Positions 43,999-52,865 are shown, numbered from the stretch's first letter. The stretch: DNA of 64,000 nt from Empedobacter stercoris (GCF_965137335.1 NZ_CBCRZD010000010.1); one strand, 5' to 3'. The notes: a model not told the origin generated them from the sequence alone. Numbers and translations are program-made.

Positions 43999-44036
43999 AT
44001 TTGAAACTCATTTTTATAATTAAAAGAAAAACAATA

Positions 44037-44819
44037 ATGATAAAACAAATTTTGCTTACAGCTACAATTGCTCTTTCTAATGTTGCAATAGCTCAAGTAA
44101 CATCAATGATTAATGATCAAAATGTAGATGCTTCCACTAAAGTTTATGGAATGGCTCCTTTGAATGATGAATCCAAAGCCTATGAGAAATTTAACTTTAT
44201 GTTAGAAAATTCAGCTGCAATTCAGTTAGCAAAACCTCTTCTTGAATACGGGTATCAATCATCAACTTTTCAAGCGCAAGAGAATGGGCTGATGATCTAC
44301 ATGGTGAAAGATAAAAAAATTGTTGATCAATGGTTAGTGAATCCAGCTTTATACAACACTTTTCACGATGGAATTCCATATTCTTATGATGCAGATAAAT
44401 TAGCAGTTCTTGCAGAAAAGTATCCGTTAATTTATAAAGAAGAAAAGCGACAATATAAAAACGAAAAAGAATATCAAAAACAACGTCCAGCTTTATTTGC
44501 AGATCCTTATAATTTGATTGTTACTGAACCTGATTTTACATACGAAGGTTATTTTGAAGTTCAGTTTCCTGTTAACGAACAATTCAAAACGCCAGAAAAT
44601 GCAATCGAATATCTAAAACCGATAGTAGAAAAATCAACAAAAAAGAAGTTTGATATTAATTATTCTTTATCAGAAAAAAATATTTTAGATCGCACGCAGT
44701 TTACGATGACAGTTGCGGGTGAAGAAAATATCTATAAAAAAATAAAATTAGATCAGTTGCAAAAAGGAGATTGGCAGTCATTAAGTTATGAGGCGGTTAT
44801 TTTAAGAAAGGCGAATTAA
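44037..44819 (+). CDS. Secreted hypothetical protein downstream of the isoaspartyl peptidase
   Basis: A 260-aa exported protein of no recognised family. Residues 1-19 are a signal peptide (MIKQILLTATIALSNVAIA). The mature part has no Cys and no catalytic motif visible, with repeated aromatic and acidic patches and a likely alpha/beta fold. The ATG at 44037 is preferred to one at 44001 because the latter would add a basic stretch before the signal peptide. It ends at a strong terminator. Co-transcription with the peptidase suggests a link to peptide use, but this is only positional. Confidence 0.7.
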   Translation: MIKQILLTATIALSNVAIAQVTSMINDQNVDASTKVYGMAPLNDESKAYEKFNFMLENSAAIQLAKPLLEYGYQSSTFQAQENGLMIYMVKDKKIVDQWLVNPALYNTFHDGIPYSYDADKLAVLAEKYPLIYKEEKRQYKNEKEYQKQRPALFADPYNLIVTEPDFTYEGYFEVQFPVNEQFKTPENAIEYLKPIVEKSTKKKFDINYSLSEKNILDRTQFTMTVAGEENIYKKIKLDQLQKGDWQSLSYEAVILRKAN

Positions 44820-44827
44820 TCATAATG

Positions 44828-44860
44828 AAAAGGTTCTTGAATTCTCAAGAACCTTTTTTT
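44828..44860 (+). terminator. Terminator of the isoaspartyl peptidase unit
   Basis: A perfect 13-bp stem (AAAAGGTTCTTGA and complement) with loop ATTC, followed by T. It begins 9 nt after the preceding stop and rules out a start at 44825 for the next gene. Confidence 0.9.
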
Positions 44861-44902
44861 ATGTACAAAAGATTCGTATTTTCAGTTTTTAACCAAAAGA
44901 AT

Positions 44903-45478
44903 ATGAACTCTAATTTTTATAAAATTTTACAAAATTCGAAAGAAAATCAATCTATTATCGCCATATACAATGATCCAGAAGGAGATAATTTTTGGGCAGG
45001 TTATATTTTAGATTTTAATGATGAATTTTTTACGATGCAACATATTTCGAAGTTCGGTAAAAAAGATGGAATTTTAATTGAACCTTATTTCAAAATTAGT
45101 CGAATTGATGTCGATGATTATTGTAAATGTTTAAATTATTTGAAGGAGCATCATACCGATTTGGATGAAGAAAATACCGTGACATTTTCAGCAACAAGCG
45201 AAGATAATTGGATGAATCAAATTTTAGGAGAAATTTGTAATCAAACAGAATACGTTTCGCGATTACAATTTAACAACAATAGTCGTTTTTCAGGCTTTGT
45301 CCGAAATTTAACAGAAGATGATTTTGAGCTGAAATGTATCGGTTCTGAAGGAACAGATGAGGGGTCATTGTATTTTCAGATTGATGATATCTCATCTATT
45401 CGAGTTAATGATTTAGAAGCTCGCAGACGTTTATTTTTATATAATTATCGTCGTTCTATCGATTTTTTTGATGAATAA
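44903..45478 (+). CDS. Hypothetical protein with two tandem similar domains
   Basis: A 191-aa soluble protein with no export signal. The two halves look alike: residues about 14-80 (SIIAIYNDP...WAGYILDFNDEFFTMQHI...PYFKISRIDVDDY) and about 115-180 (SRLQFNNNSRFSGFVRNLTEDDFELKCI...IDDISSIRVNDL). Each has the G-x(2,3)-L/N-x-DDF-x-L strand pattern and an I-S-x-I-x-V ending, as in small SH3/Sm-like barrels. This internal duplication was seen by eye. No known family. The start follows the terminator; ATG at 44861 is an alternative. Confidence 0.7.
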   Translation: MNSNFYKILQNSKENQSIIAIYNDPEGDNFWAGYILDFNDEFFTMQHISKFGKKDGILIEPYFKISRIDVDDYCKCLNYLKEHHTDLDEENTVTFSATSEDNWMNQILGEICNQTEYVSRLQFNNNSRFSGFVRNLTEDDFELKCIGSEGTDEGSLYFQIDDISSIRVNDLEARRRLFLYNYRRSIDFFDE

Positions 45479-45578
45479 ATCAATAAACCTTCTGCTTTGT
45501 TAAATAATGAATGATTAGGTATAAAATTTGATTAGATTTTGCTGAAAAAAATCGTTTTTTATAAAGTTCACAAGAACT

Positions 45579-45586
45579 TACTTTTG
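45579..45586 (+). promoter_or_regulatory. -7 promoter element of the CoA-transferase gene
   Basis: TACTTTTG fits TAnnTTTG, 21 nt before the ATG at 45608. It lies downstream of the outer in-frame start at 45539, which is therefore rejected. Confidence 0.6.
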
Positions 45587-45607
45587 CACTATAATAAAAA
45601 TCTACTT

Positions 45608-46873
45608 ATGAAATATACTTCTGCAACAGAAGCAGTGAAAGAAATAAAATCTGGTGATCGTGTTTACGTTCATGCAGCAGCTGCTACACCAACAATTTTG
45701 GTGACAGAATTATCGAAGAGGGCACATGAATTGAGAGATGTAGAGTTTTGTCATATTTATACGACAGGTGCAGCAGAATATGCAAATCCTGCTTATAGAG
45801 ATTCTTTTTTTGTCAATTCTTTTTTTTTAGGAGCCAATGTTCGTCACACCATAAAAGAAGGGAATGGTTCTTATTTGCCAATTTCTTTTAGTGAAATGGC
45901 AAAAGTGATTAAAACGGAACTTACGATTGATGTTGTACTGATTCAGATTTCTGAACCTGATGCCCACGGATTTTGTTCTTTGGGAACGTCTGTCGAGAAC
46001 ATTAAAGCAGCCATAGAAACATCTCGTGTTGTTATTGCGCAAGTGAATAAACATATGCCAAGAACATTTGGTGATGGGATTATTCATATATCAAAAATCA
46101 CCCATTTAGTAGAGTATCATCAATTATTAGATGTTTTGGATAACGGAAATATAACGACAGAAGAAGCCAGAATAGGAAGTTATATTGCTGAATTGATTGA
46201 AGATAAAAGTTGTTTGCAATTAGGGATTGGTTCTATTCCAAATGCAGTTTTAAATAATTTGAAGAATCATAAAGGTTTAGGAATTCATACTGAGTTATTT
46301 TCAGATGGAATTGTTCCTTTAGTAAAATCTGGTGTAATTACAGGTGAACATAAAAAATTGTTGAAAGGGAAAATTGTATCAACTTTGGTACATGGTTCTC
46401 AATTGTTATATGATTTTATTGATGATAACCCAGCAATAGAAATGCGTGATGCATCTTTTACAAATGATCCAATCAAAATTAGCCAGAATAACCGAATGGT
46501 TTCGATTAATTCCGCTATCGAAGTTGATGTAACTGGACAAGTAAGTGCTGATTCAATCGGAACAAAAATATTTTCTGGTGTAGGAGGGCAAGTTGATTTT
46601 ATTTATGGATCTTCTTTAAGTAAAGGAGGGAAATCAATTATTGCCTTAACATCAACAACAGTTAAAGGAGCAAATAAAATTGTTCCATTTCTGAAACATG
46701 GAGCAGGAGTAGTAACAACAAGAGCTCAAGTAAACTACGTTGTAACAGAATATGGAGTAGCAAATTTATTTGGAAAAAATATTAAACAACGTGTAAAAGC
46801 AATGGTAGAAATTGCGCATCCAAATTTTAGAGAACAAATAGAAAGAGAATATTATGAAGCGCTTTCTAATTAA
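45608..46873 (+). CDS. Acetyl-CoA hydrolase/transferase family protein
   Basis: A 421-aa enzyme of the Cat1/4-hydroxybutyrate CoA-transferase group. Signatures are GDRVYVHAAAATP near the start, QISEPDAHGFCSLGTS, LQLGIGSIPNAV, then GVGGQVDFIYGSSLSKGGKS and HGAGVVTTRAQVNYVVTEYG in the C-terminal half. It moves CoA between acetate and another acid, or hydrolyses acetyl-CoA. It is cytoplasmic and a single gene. The exact acid partner cannot be read from sequence; acetate/succinate or butyrate are possible. Confidence 0.9.
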   Translation: MKYTSATEAVKEIKSGDRVYVHAAAATPTILVTELSKRAHELRDVEFCHIYTTGAAEYANPAYRDSFFVNSFFLGANVRHTIKEGNGSYLPISFSEMAKVIKTELTIDVVLIQISEPDAHGFCSLGTSVENIKAAIETSRVVIAQVNKHMPRTFGDGIIHISKITHLVEYHQLLDVLDNGNITTEEARIGSYIAELIEDKSCLQLGIGSIPNAVLNNLKNHKGLGIHTELFSDGIVPLVKSGVITGEHKKLLKGKIVSTLVHGSQLLYDFIDDNPAIEMRDASFTNDPIKISQNNRMVSINSAIEVDVTGQVSADSIGTKIFSGVGGQVDFIYGSSLSKGGKSIIALTSTTVKGANKIVPFLKHGAGVVTTRAQVNYVVTEYGVANLFGKNIKQRVKAMVEIAHPNFREQIEREYYEALSN

Positions 46874-46882
46874 ACTTTAGAA

Positions 46883-46922
46883 AAATCAATAAAGCCTTCT
46901 AATCAGAAGGCTTTATTGATTT
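46883..46922. terminator. Very strong bidirectional terminator
   Basis: A perfect 18-bp stem (AAATCAATAAAGCCTTCT and complement) with loop AATC between convergent genes. Confidence 0.92.
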
Positions 46923-46943
46923 CAGATTAAAAAATATTTAATT

Positions 46944-47825
46944 TTATCCGTTTACAGCTTCAACGTTATCCACAACGTCAGGCATCATTTGTTTTAAAAT
47001 TCCTTCGATACCATTTTTAAGTGTTGCTGTAGAAGAAGGACAGCCCGAACAAGCGCCTTGTAACAACATTTTAGCAGTACGTGTTTCTTCATCAAACTCA
47101 ATTAATTCGATATTACCACCGTCATTTGCTACAGCAGGTTGAACATATTCGTCTAAAATAGCTTTGATTTGTTGTTCAACAGAAGAAAATTCTTCAGCAG
47201 ATTTTACAACAATATGCTCTGGTGCTTCTGTTTTGAATTCATAAAATTCATCAAAAACAGGACCTCCAGCTTGTAAATAGTTTGTGATAAACGAGCGAAC
47301 ATCCATTGCCCAAAGCGACCAATCTTCTGTTTCGTTTTTCGTTAAAGAAACATAATTATCAACAATAAACACTTCCTCTACAAAAGGATATTCTTTGTAA
47401 ATCGCAACAGCTAAAGGAACTCCAGCAGCTTTTTCTTTCGATTTTATTTCGATGATTTCTGGAGCTAACATAGAATTTGAAACAAATTTCATTGCCGCAG
47501 GATTTGGCGTCATTTCTGCATAAATAGAAATGGGAGCCTTTTTCATCGGCGTTAAAATTGCGTTTTCTTCTAAATGTTCATTGATAATTTCTTTCAAATC
47601 TTCTGTAACATCAGCCCAATCAACTGCATCTATTTTTTCTATCGCGACAAAATTTGCAGTGATAAATATTTTTTGAATAAATGGTATAGTCAATAAAACT
47701 TGCGCTAAAGGAGATTCGGTAGCTGTAGATTCTTTATCGAATTCAACGCCACCTTGTGTTAAAGTCTCGTCACAAACAAACTTCATCACATTATTATTTG
47801 GTGTAATTTCTTCGTATACTCTCAT
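46944..47825 (-). CDS. NifU/Nfu-type Fe-S cluster carrier with duplicated N-terminal domain
   Basis: A 293-aa Fe-S scaffold or carrier. The C-terminal NifU domain (about 215-293) has the cluster-binding CSGCPSS, and DGGNIELIEF before it. Before this are two Nfu_N-type domains in tandem: TPNNNVMKFVCDE (residue 8 on) and TPNPAAMKFVSNS (about 105 on), each about 85 residues with a PFIQKIF/PFVEEVF strand. Most Nfu proteins have one. The start at 47825 is chosen because the -7 promoter element lies between it and an upstream ATG. Likely role: delivery of [4Fe-4S] clusters in the cytoplasm. Confidence 0.9.
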   Translation of the reverse strand: MRVYEEITPNNNVMKFVCDETLTQGGVEFDKESTATESPLAQVLLTIPFIQKIFITANFVAIEKIDAVDWADVTEDLKEIINEHLEENAILTPMKKAPISIYAEMTPNPAAMKFVSNSMLAPEIIEIKSKEKAAGVPLAVAIYKEYPFVEEVFIVDNYVSLTKNETEDWSLWAMDVRSFITNYLQAGGPVFDEFYEFKTEAPEHIVVKSAEEFSSVEQQIKAILDEYVQPAVANDGGNIELIEFDEETRTAKMLLQGACSGCPSSTATLKNGIEGILKQMMPDVVDNVEAVNG

Positions 47826-47832
47826 AATAGTA

Positions 47833-47840
47833 CAAAAATA
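47833..47840 (-). promoter_or_regulatory. -7 promoter element of the nfu-like gene
   Basis: TATTTTTG on the minus strand fits TAnnTTTG and ends 7 nt before the ATG, so the transcript may be leaderless. Confidence 0.45.
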
Positions 47841-47884
47841 CACTATAAAAATGTATCTTTATCATAAGAATTATAGATTTTGTT

Positions 47885-48397
47885 ATGGCAATAATTAAAG
47901 AATTAAATGGACATGCACCAAAGTTCGGTAAAAACTGTTTTTTAGCGGATAATGCAGTGGTTGTAGGTGAGGTAGGAATGGGCGATGATTGCTCAATTTG
48001 GTTTTCTGCTGTGGTACGTGGAGATGTTCATTTTATAAAAATGGGTAATAAAGTGAATATTCAAGATAACGCTACGATACATGCCACGTATCAAAAATCT
48101 CCGACGATTATAGGGAATAATGTTTCGATTGGACATAATGCAATCGTGCATGGATGTACTGTTCATGACAATGTTTTGATTGGAATGGGAGCAATTGTGA
48201 TGGATGATTGTATTGTAGAGTCTAATTCGTTGATAGCAGCGGGAGCTATTTTAACCAAAGGTACACATGTTAAAGAAGGTGAGTTATGGGCTGGAATTCC
48301 TGCAAAAAAAGTAAAAGATGTCCCGAAAGAATTAAAAGAAGGCGAAATTGAACGTATTGCAAGTAATTATTTGATGTATAGTAGTTGGTATAAATAA
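47885..48397 (+). CDS. Gamma-carbonic anhydrase family protein (left-handed beta-helix)
   Basis: A 170-aa hexapeptide-repeat protein. Rungs run from about residue 15 to 140, with repeated V-x-x-x-x-x patterns. The zinc ligands of the gamma-CA group are H71 in ATIHAT and H93/H98-type residues in SIGHNAIVHGC. The YrdA/PaaY/CaiE subgroup shares this layout; some have carbonic anhydrase activity, others thioesterase activity, so function is not certain. It is divergent from the Fe-S carrier gene, and a near-consensus TATCTTTA lies upstream. Confidence 0.9.
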   Translation: MAIIKELNGHAPKFGKNCFLADNAVVVGEVGMGDDCSIWFSAVVRGDVHFIKMGNKVNIQDNATIHATYQKSPTIIGNNVSIGHNAIVHGCTVHDNVLIGMGAIVMDDCIVESNSLIAAGAILTKGTHVKEGELWAGIPAKKVKDVPKELKEGEIERIASNYLMYSSWYK

Positions 48398-48409
48398 AAA
48401 AAATTCAAA

Positions 48410-48440
48410 AAAAAGTAGTCTTTATATGGCTACTTTTTCT
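48410..48440 (+). terminator. Terminator of the gamma-carbonic anhydrase gene
   Basis: Stem AAAAAGTAG/CTACTTTTT with an 11-nt loop 13 nt after the stop. The rest up to 48625 shows nothing recognisable. Confidence 0.7.
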
Positions 48441-48625
48441 ATTTTAATTAGATTGTTGGTAAAGATAAGTGAGTTGATTTTCAGCTCGATAAATAAAAGT
48501 TTGAAAATCTTTATTAGTTATAGTTCTGTGAAAAATTAGTGCTACGTGGTGATATGTCTATTTTCCTATTTTGATGATTTTCTAATGTAATGCAATAATT
48601 AAAATCACGCTTTTAGCAGAATTTT

Positions 48626-49417
48626 TTATTTATAATTGTTAATTATCTGTACAATTTCGTCCAAACCATCTGTTAAAGCAGCAGGACCAGGTTGCAAAAT
48701 CAACTCAGATTTTATTTCATATAAATGATTATTCTGCACAGCTTTTATTTTTTCGAAACCTATTCGTTGTTCTACTTTTTCGGGTTTAAACATCTTACCA
48801 CACCAAGACCCAATAATAATTTCAGGATTTCGTTCAATCACTTGTTTATCCAATAAAATTCGATCTTTTGCTAAAGCTTTATTTTTAAGTTCAGGAAAAG
48901 CTAATTTTCCACCAGCAATTTCTATCAAATCATTTACCCAAGCACTTCCAGAAATAATTGGCTCGTCCCATTCTTCGAAGAAAACAGTTGGTTGATAGGG
49001 AAGAAGAGAAGCTTGTTTTTTTATTGTTTCGATTCGTTTTTCATACGATTCAACTAATTTTATTCCTTTGTCTTGACAACCAATTAATGAAGTAAATTGA
49101 AGAATCATATTTAAAATTTCTTCAACTGTTCGGTGGTTAAAAATTAAAACATTAATTCCTCTTCGAATTAATTCAGCAGCAATATCTGCTTGTAAATCTG
49201 AATATCCAATAACTAAATCAGGCTTAAGTTCAATAATTTCTTCAAATTTTGCATCTAAAAAAGTTGAAACTTTTGGTTTTTCTTTTCGTGCTTGTGGTGG
49301 TCGATAAGTAAAGCCGCTAATACCCACCACACGATGTTGTTCGTTAATAGTATACAAAATTTCGGTTCCTTCTTCTGTTAAGCAAACAATGCGTTGAGGG
49401 TATCGATTTATAAACAT
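48626..49417 (-). CDS. BtuF-like helical-backbone metal/cobalamin-binding protein without signal peptide
   Basis: A 263-aa protein with the BtuF/FecB fold: RIVCLTEEGTEILYTI, a long backbone helix (VEEILNMILQFTSLIG) and a C-terminal lobe with FFEEWDEPIISGSAWVNDLI and PALTDGLDEIVQII. BtuF binds vitamin B12 in the periplasm and hands it to BtuCD. Here the protein begins MFINRYPQRIVCL with no signal peptide or lipobox, and no in-frame ATG upstream supplies one. It may act in the cytoplasm or be mis-started. No btuC or btuD is near. Stand-alone cobalamin-binding proteins of this sort are known but poorly defined. Confidence 0.8.
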   Translation of the reverse strand: MFINRYPQRIVCLTEEGTEILYTINEQHRVVGISGFTYRPPQARKEKPKVSTFLDAKFEEIIELKPDLVIGYSDLQADIAAELIRRGINVLIFNHRTVEEILNMILQFTSLIGCQDKGIKLVESYEKRIETIKKQASLLPYQPTVFFEEWDEPIISGSAWVNDLIEIAGGKLAFPELKNKALAKDRILLDKQVIERNPEIIIGSWCGKMFKPEKVEQRIGFEKIKAVQNNHLYEIKSELILQPGPAALTDGLDEIVQIINNYK

Positions 49418-49815
49418 TCGTTTTTTTATAAATATAAGTAGAGAATTTGAATATTTACAAATTGATTATAATAGTAGCAATTAGATAGAATTTATAAATT
49501 TTTGATTCGATTTTAATAAAAATGAAATTATTTGCTTCTTGATTAAATAAAAATCATTTAAATTTTTATCGTTTTTTTTAAAAAAAAATTAAGAAAATGA
49601 AGCTCGTTAATTATTAATTTAAACTTTTTTATCCTTTTTTTTAAGGATTTCTAAAAATTAATAGTGTCTTAATTACACTATTAATAAAGTCATTCATTTT
49701 TTTGAAAAATATGATATTTTTATTTTCAACATGTTATTTTAGATAAAGTTAAAGTTTTGTATTTTGAAAATGTTTAATCATAACTATTGTAAAATTAACA
49801 CCTAATTATTATATC
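49418..49815. other. 398-nt AT-rich non-coding region ahead of the porin operon
   Basis: No convincing ORF. It holds two inverted repeats: ATCCTT/AAGGAT at 49631-49648, and a 10-bp dyad TTAATAGTGT/ACACTATTAA at 49658-49684 with a 7-nt centre. The first is hairpin-like, the second looks like an operator. Their position 130-180 nt before the porin ATG suggests control of the porin-MFS operon. No conserved cobalamin-riboswitch motif was found despite the BtuF-like gene on the left. Confidence 0.5.
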
Positions 49816-51048
49816 ATGAAGAAAAATATTTTGGCCATTAGCATTTTATTAACCATTGGATTATCGCATACAAAAGCGCAATATGCTTCGGAGTATGATG
49901 GAGGTTTAGTGGTTAAACTGAATCCAGAAGGAAACAAATATGTTCGCTTTATTTTATGGGGACAAACTTGGTTTCAGGATTACGAAGGAAAACATGCGAA
50001 TGATGGATTTTCGATTAAAAGAGCTCGTGTCTTGGCTTATTCACAAATTAATGATCGTTTTATGATCTTAACTCATTTTGGTGCAAATGGAATTTACGAC
50101 AATAATCTTTCTCCAGTTGGAAAGAGTTCTGATGTTTCATTTTTTTTACACGAAATGTTTTTACAATATAAAGTCACAAATAACTTAGCGTTAGGGGCAG
50201 GAGTACATAATTTTGGAGGGATTTCTCGAGGTAATGCTCAAGGATCTATTAATATGTTAATGTTAGATAATAATCGCGCAGATTGGGCTACACTTGGTTT
50301 GTCAGATCAATTTTCAAATCATTTAGGGGTTTTTGCAAAAGGACGTGTAGGAAAATTAAAATACCGTTTAGCATTAAGCGATGCAATTACAAATACGTTA
50401 GATGGAAATTCGAATTCAATTTTAGAGAATGGACAAGAAAAATACTTAGGTAAAGCTTTACTTGGTGAAGGGAAATATGCTGTTTCAGGTTATTTTGATT
50501 ATCAATTTCTTGATCAAGAATCGAATGCATTACCTTATCGTGTAGGAACTTATTTAGGAACAAAAAAAGTGTTTAATATTGGAGCAGGATTTTTTAATCA
50601 AAGTAATGCAATTGTAAAAAAAGAGCATGATAATTTGATAGGAGAAAATGTTACACATCTTGCAGTTGATGCTTTTTATGATGCGCCAATTGGACAATCT
50701 TCTTCTATTACTGCTTATACAAAATATCAATATTCTGATATGGGAGATGCTTATGTTCAGGGGAATGTTGTAGGTGATGGAAGTCAATTCTCTGGACATG
50801 TTGGTTATCTTTTACCTAAAAATATTAAAGAAGGAGAGGGGAAATTTCGCAATAGAATTCAACCTTATGTAGGGTATTCATATCGAGATTTTAAAGGGGT
50901 AGTAAAACCTGCAAATGAATTTAAAATTGGTGGCAATTGGTACATCGATGGGCAGAATGCAAAAATATCAGTTGAATACCAAAAATCTTTCGATCAACCA
51001 AAACATATGGATGATATGATCACACTACAAGCAATGATATTATTATAA
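49816..51048 (+). CDS. Outer-membrane porin (phosphate-selective porin-like beta barrel)
   Basis: A 410-aa exported beta-barrel protein. Signal peptide 1-21 (ending TKAQ). The mature part shows many amphipathic strands ending in aromatic residues and closes with ITLQAMILL, a C-terminal strand. SIKRARVLAYSQINDRFMIL near the start is typical of the porin O/P-like group. It heads an operon with an MFS transporter (43 nt) and a small membrane protein, so it probably brings the same solute across the outer membrane. The solute is unknown. Confidence 0.85.
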   Translation: MKKNILAISILLTIGLSHTKAQYASEYDGGLVVKLNPEGNKYVRFILWGQTWFQDYEGKHANDGFSIKRARVLAYSQINDRFMILTHFGANGIYDNNLSPVGKSSDVSFFLHEMFLQYKVTNNLALGAGVHNFGGISRGNAQGSINMLMLDNNRADWATLGLSDQFSNHLGVFAKGRVGKLKYRLALSDAITNTLDGNSNSILENGQEKYLGKALLGEGKYAVSGYFDYQFLDQESNALPYRVGTYLGTKKVFNIGAGFFNQSNAIVKKEHDNLIGENVTHLAVDAFYDAPIGQSSSITAYTKYQYSDMGDAYVQGNVVGDGSQFSGHVGYLLPKNIKEGEGKFRNRIQPYVGYSYRDFKGVVKPANEFKIGGNWYIDGQNAKISVEYQKSFDQPKHMDDMITLQAMILL

Positions 51049-51091
51049 AATAACACTATAACTATAATTAACACAAAAAAAACAAAAATTT

Positions 51092-52624
51092 ATGAGTGAA
51101 ACAACAAGTAAAAAAACAATCTGGAAAGTGATTGGAGCTTCCTCTATGGGAACTTTGATCGAATGGTATGATTTCTTTATTTTTGGAAGTCTTGCAGTTG
51201 TTATTTCTACAAAATTTTTCCCTGCAGAAAATCCTACCGCAGCCTTTCTTTCTACTCTTGCAACATTTGCAGCTGGTTTTGTAGTTCGTCCATTTGGAGC
51301 CTTATTTTTTGGTAGATTAGGAGATATAATTGGTCGAAAATATACCTTTATGGCAACTCTAATTTTGATGGGAGGTGCTACTTTCTTGATTGGTTGTATA
51401 CCTTCTTATGAAACAATAGGTTTTCTTGCACCATTATTGGTTTTAATATTACGTTTATTACAAGGTTTGGCTTTAGGTGGTGAGTATGGTGGTGCTGCGA
51501 CATATGTAGCCGAACATGCTCCAGATGGACAAAGAGGTTATTGGACTTCTTGGATACAGACAACTGCTACAATTGGTTTGTTTGTATCGTTATTGGTTAT
51601 TTTATTAACTAAATCAGTTCTTTCTGAAGAACAGTTTGATTTATGGGGATGGAGGGTGCCATTTGCCTTATCTATTTTTATGGTATATGTTTCTTATATA
51701 ATCCGAAAAAATATGGACGAGTCTCCTGCTTTTAAAAAGGCAAAAGATGAAGGAACGACATCTAAAAATCCTTTGAAAGAATCATTTGGTAACCGCTATA
51801 ATATGAAATTCGTACTATTAGCTCTTTTTGGTGCGGTAATGGGGCAAGGTGTTGTTTGGTATACGGGACAATTTTATTCGATGAGCTATATGAAAACTGT
51901 TATGAATGTAGATTCAAATCAAGTTGATTCATTGTTAGGAATAGCATTGTTATTTGGAACTCCTTTTTTTGTTGTATTTGGTTGGTTAAGTGATAAGGTA
52001 GGTCGAAAATGGGTGATGTTAATAGGGATGATTTTAGCTGTCTTTTCGTATCGTCCAATTTACGAATCAATGTATCAAACTTCTAATTTAGAAAATAAAC
52101 AAGAAATAGTAGCAGATACAAAACACGAGGCAGAAATGAAAGTGAATGGCGAAGTTACGGATTCTATTTATACTCTTAATCAGTCGTTTACAGATGGTAC
52201 AACCTATAAACAAGTGACTATACGTCATTTAGAAAATGGACAAGCGAAGATTGTAGATGGTAAAGTAAGTGAAATTGTAAAAAGAACAACGCATATTACA
52301 AGCGGTAATAAATGGAAATTAATTGGTTTAATTTGGATACAAATCGTTTTTATTACAATGGTATATGGACCTATAGCAGCATTTTTAGTAGAAATGTTTC
52401 CAGTCAAAATTCGTTATACATCAATGTCGTTGCCTTATCATGTCGGAAATGGAATATTTGGTGGTTTATTACCCGCAGTTTCTACGTATTTAGTTACAAA
52501 TGCAAAGAACAATGGTGATCCTCAATTTTATTTAGAAGGACTTTGGTATCCTATTGGTATTGCTGCAGTATGTTTTATAATTGGAGCAATTTATATTAGT
52601 AACAAAGATAGAAATGTGAATTAA
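51092..52624 (+). CDS. MFS transporter (metabolite:H+ symporter type) with an extra periplasmic domain
   Basis: A 510-aa major-facilitator permease of the MHS/ProP-like group: IEWYDFFIFG (23-32), GRLGDIIGRKY (74-84), RLLQGLALGGEYGGAATYVAE (121-141) and DKVGRKW (301-307). Between TM9 and TM10 lies an extra hydrophilic stretch of about 80 residues (325-405), which by topology is periplasmic; ordinary MHS proteins have a short loop there. MHS members import osmolytes or organic acids with protons. It is the middle gene of porin-MFS-small protein. Substrate unknown. Confidence 0.9.
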   Translation: MSETTSKKTIWKVIGASSMGTLIEWYDFFIFGSLAVVISTKFFPAENPTAAFLSTLATFAAGFVVRPFGALFFGRLGDIIGRKYTFMATLILMGGATFLIGCIPSYETIGFLAPLLVLILRLLQGLALGGEYGGAATYVAEHAPDGQRGYWTSWIQTTATIGLFVSLLVILLTKSVLSEEQFDLWGWRVPFALSIFMVYVSYIIRKNMDESPAFKKAKDEGTTSKNPLKESFGNRYNMKFVLLALFGAVMGQGVVWYTGQFYSMSYMKTVMNVDSNQVDSLLGIALLFGTPFFVVFGWLSDKVGRKWVMLIGMILAVFSYRPIYESMYQTSNLENKQEIVADTKHEAEMKVNGEVTDSIYTLNQSFTDGTTYKQVTIRHLENGQAKIVDGKVSEIVKRTTHITSGNKWKLIGLIWIQIVFITMVYGPIAAFLVEMFPVKIRYTSMSLPYHVGNGIFGGLLPAVSTYLVTNAKNNGDPQFYLEGLWYPIGIAAVCFIIGAIYISNKDRNVN

Positions 52625-52637
52625 AAAAAAATACAAA

Positions 52638-52865
52638 ATGGAAATACTTAAAAAAATATTAGGAATTGTATGGATCGCGTTATCACTCGTTGTGGCATAC
52701 TTTTGTATTATGGAATTTGGAATTCCAAAATTAACATCAGGTTCTCAAGATGATTTGGTTTTTGGAATTATTATACTCTTTGTTTTGACTCCAATTATAG
52801 TTTTTGGAATGGCTTTATTTGGCTATTATGCATTAATTGGAGAATATAGTGAGGAAAAACTATAA
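52638..52865 (+). CDS. Small two-helix membrane protein of the MFS operon
   Basis: A 75-aa protein with two membrane helices (about 5-26 and 40-66) and a short acidic tail. It starts 13 nt after the MFS stop and ends just before a strong terminator, so it is clearly part of the operon. Small proteins of this kind follow similar MFS genes in other Bacteroidota, as I recall (possibly DUF6814), but no function is known. An accessory or stability subunit of the transporter is a reasonable guess. Confidence 0.75.
   Translation: MEILKKILGIVWIALSLVVAYFCIMEFGIPKLTSGSQDDLVFGIIILFVLTPIIVFGMALFGYYALIGEYSEEKL

Noticed and set aside
44825..44902. Upstream start (44825) for the duplicated-domain hypothetical
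   Set aside because: It falls in front of and inside a 13-bp terminator hairpin (44828-44857), so translation from there is unlikely.
49418..49815. Possible cobalamin riboswitch beside the BtuF-like gene
   Set aside because: No B12-box-like motif or multi-arm structure was seen; the region is AT-rich with only two simple inverted repeats, which lie nearer the porin gene.
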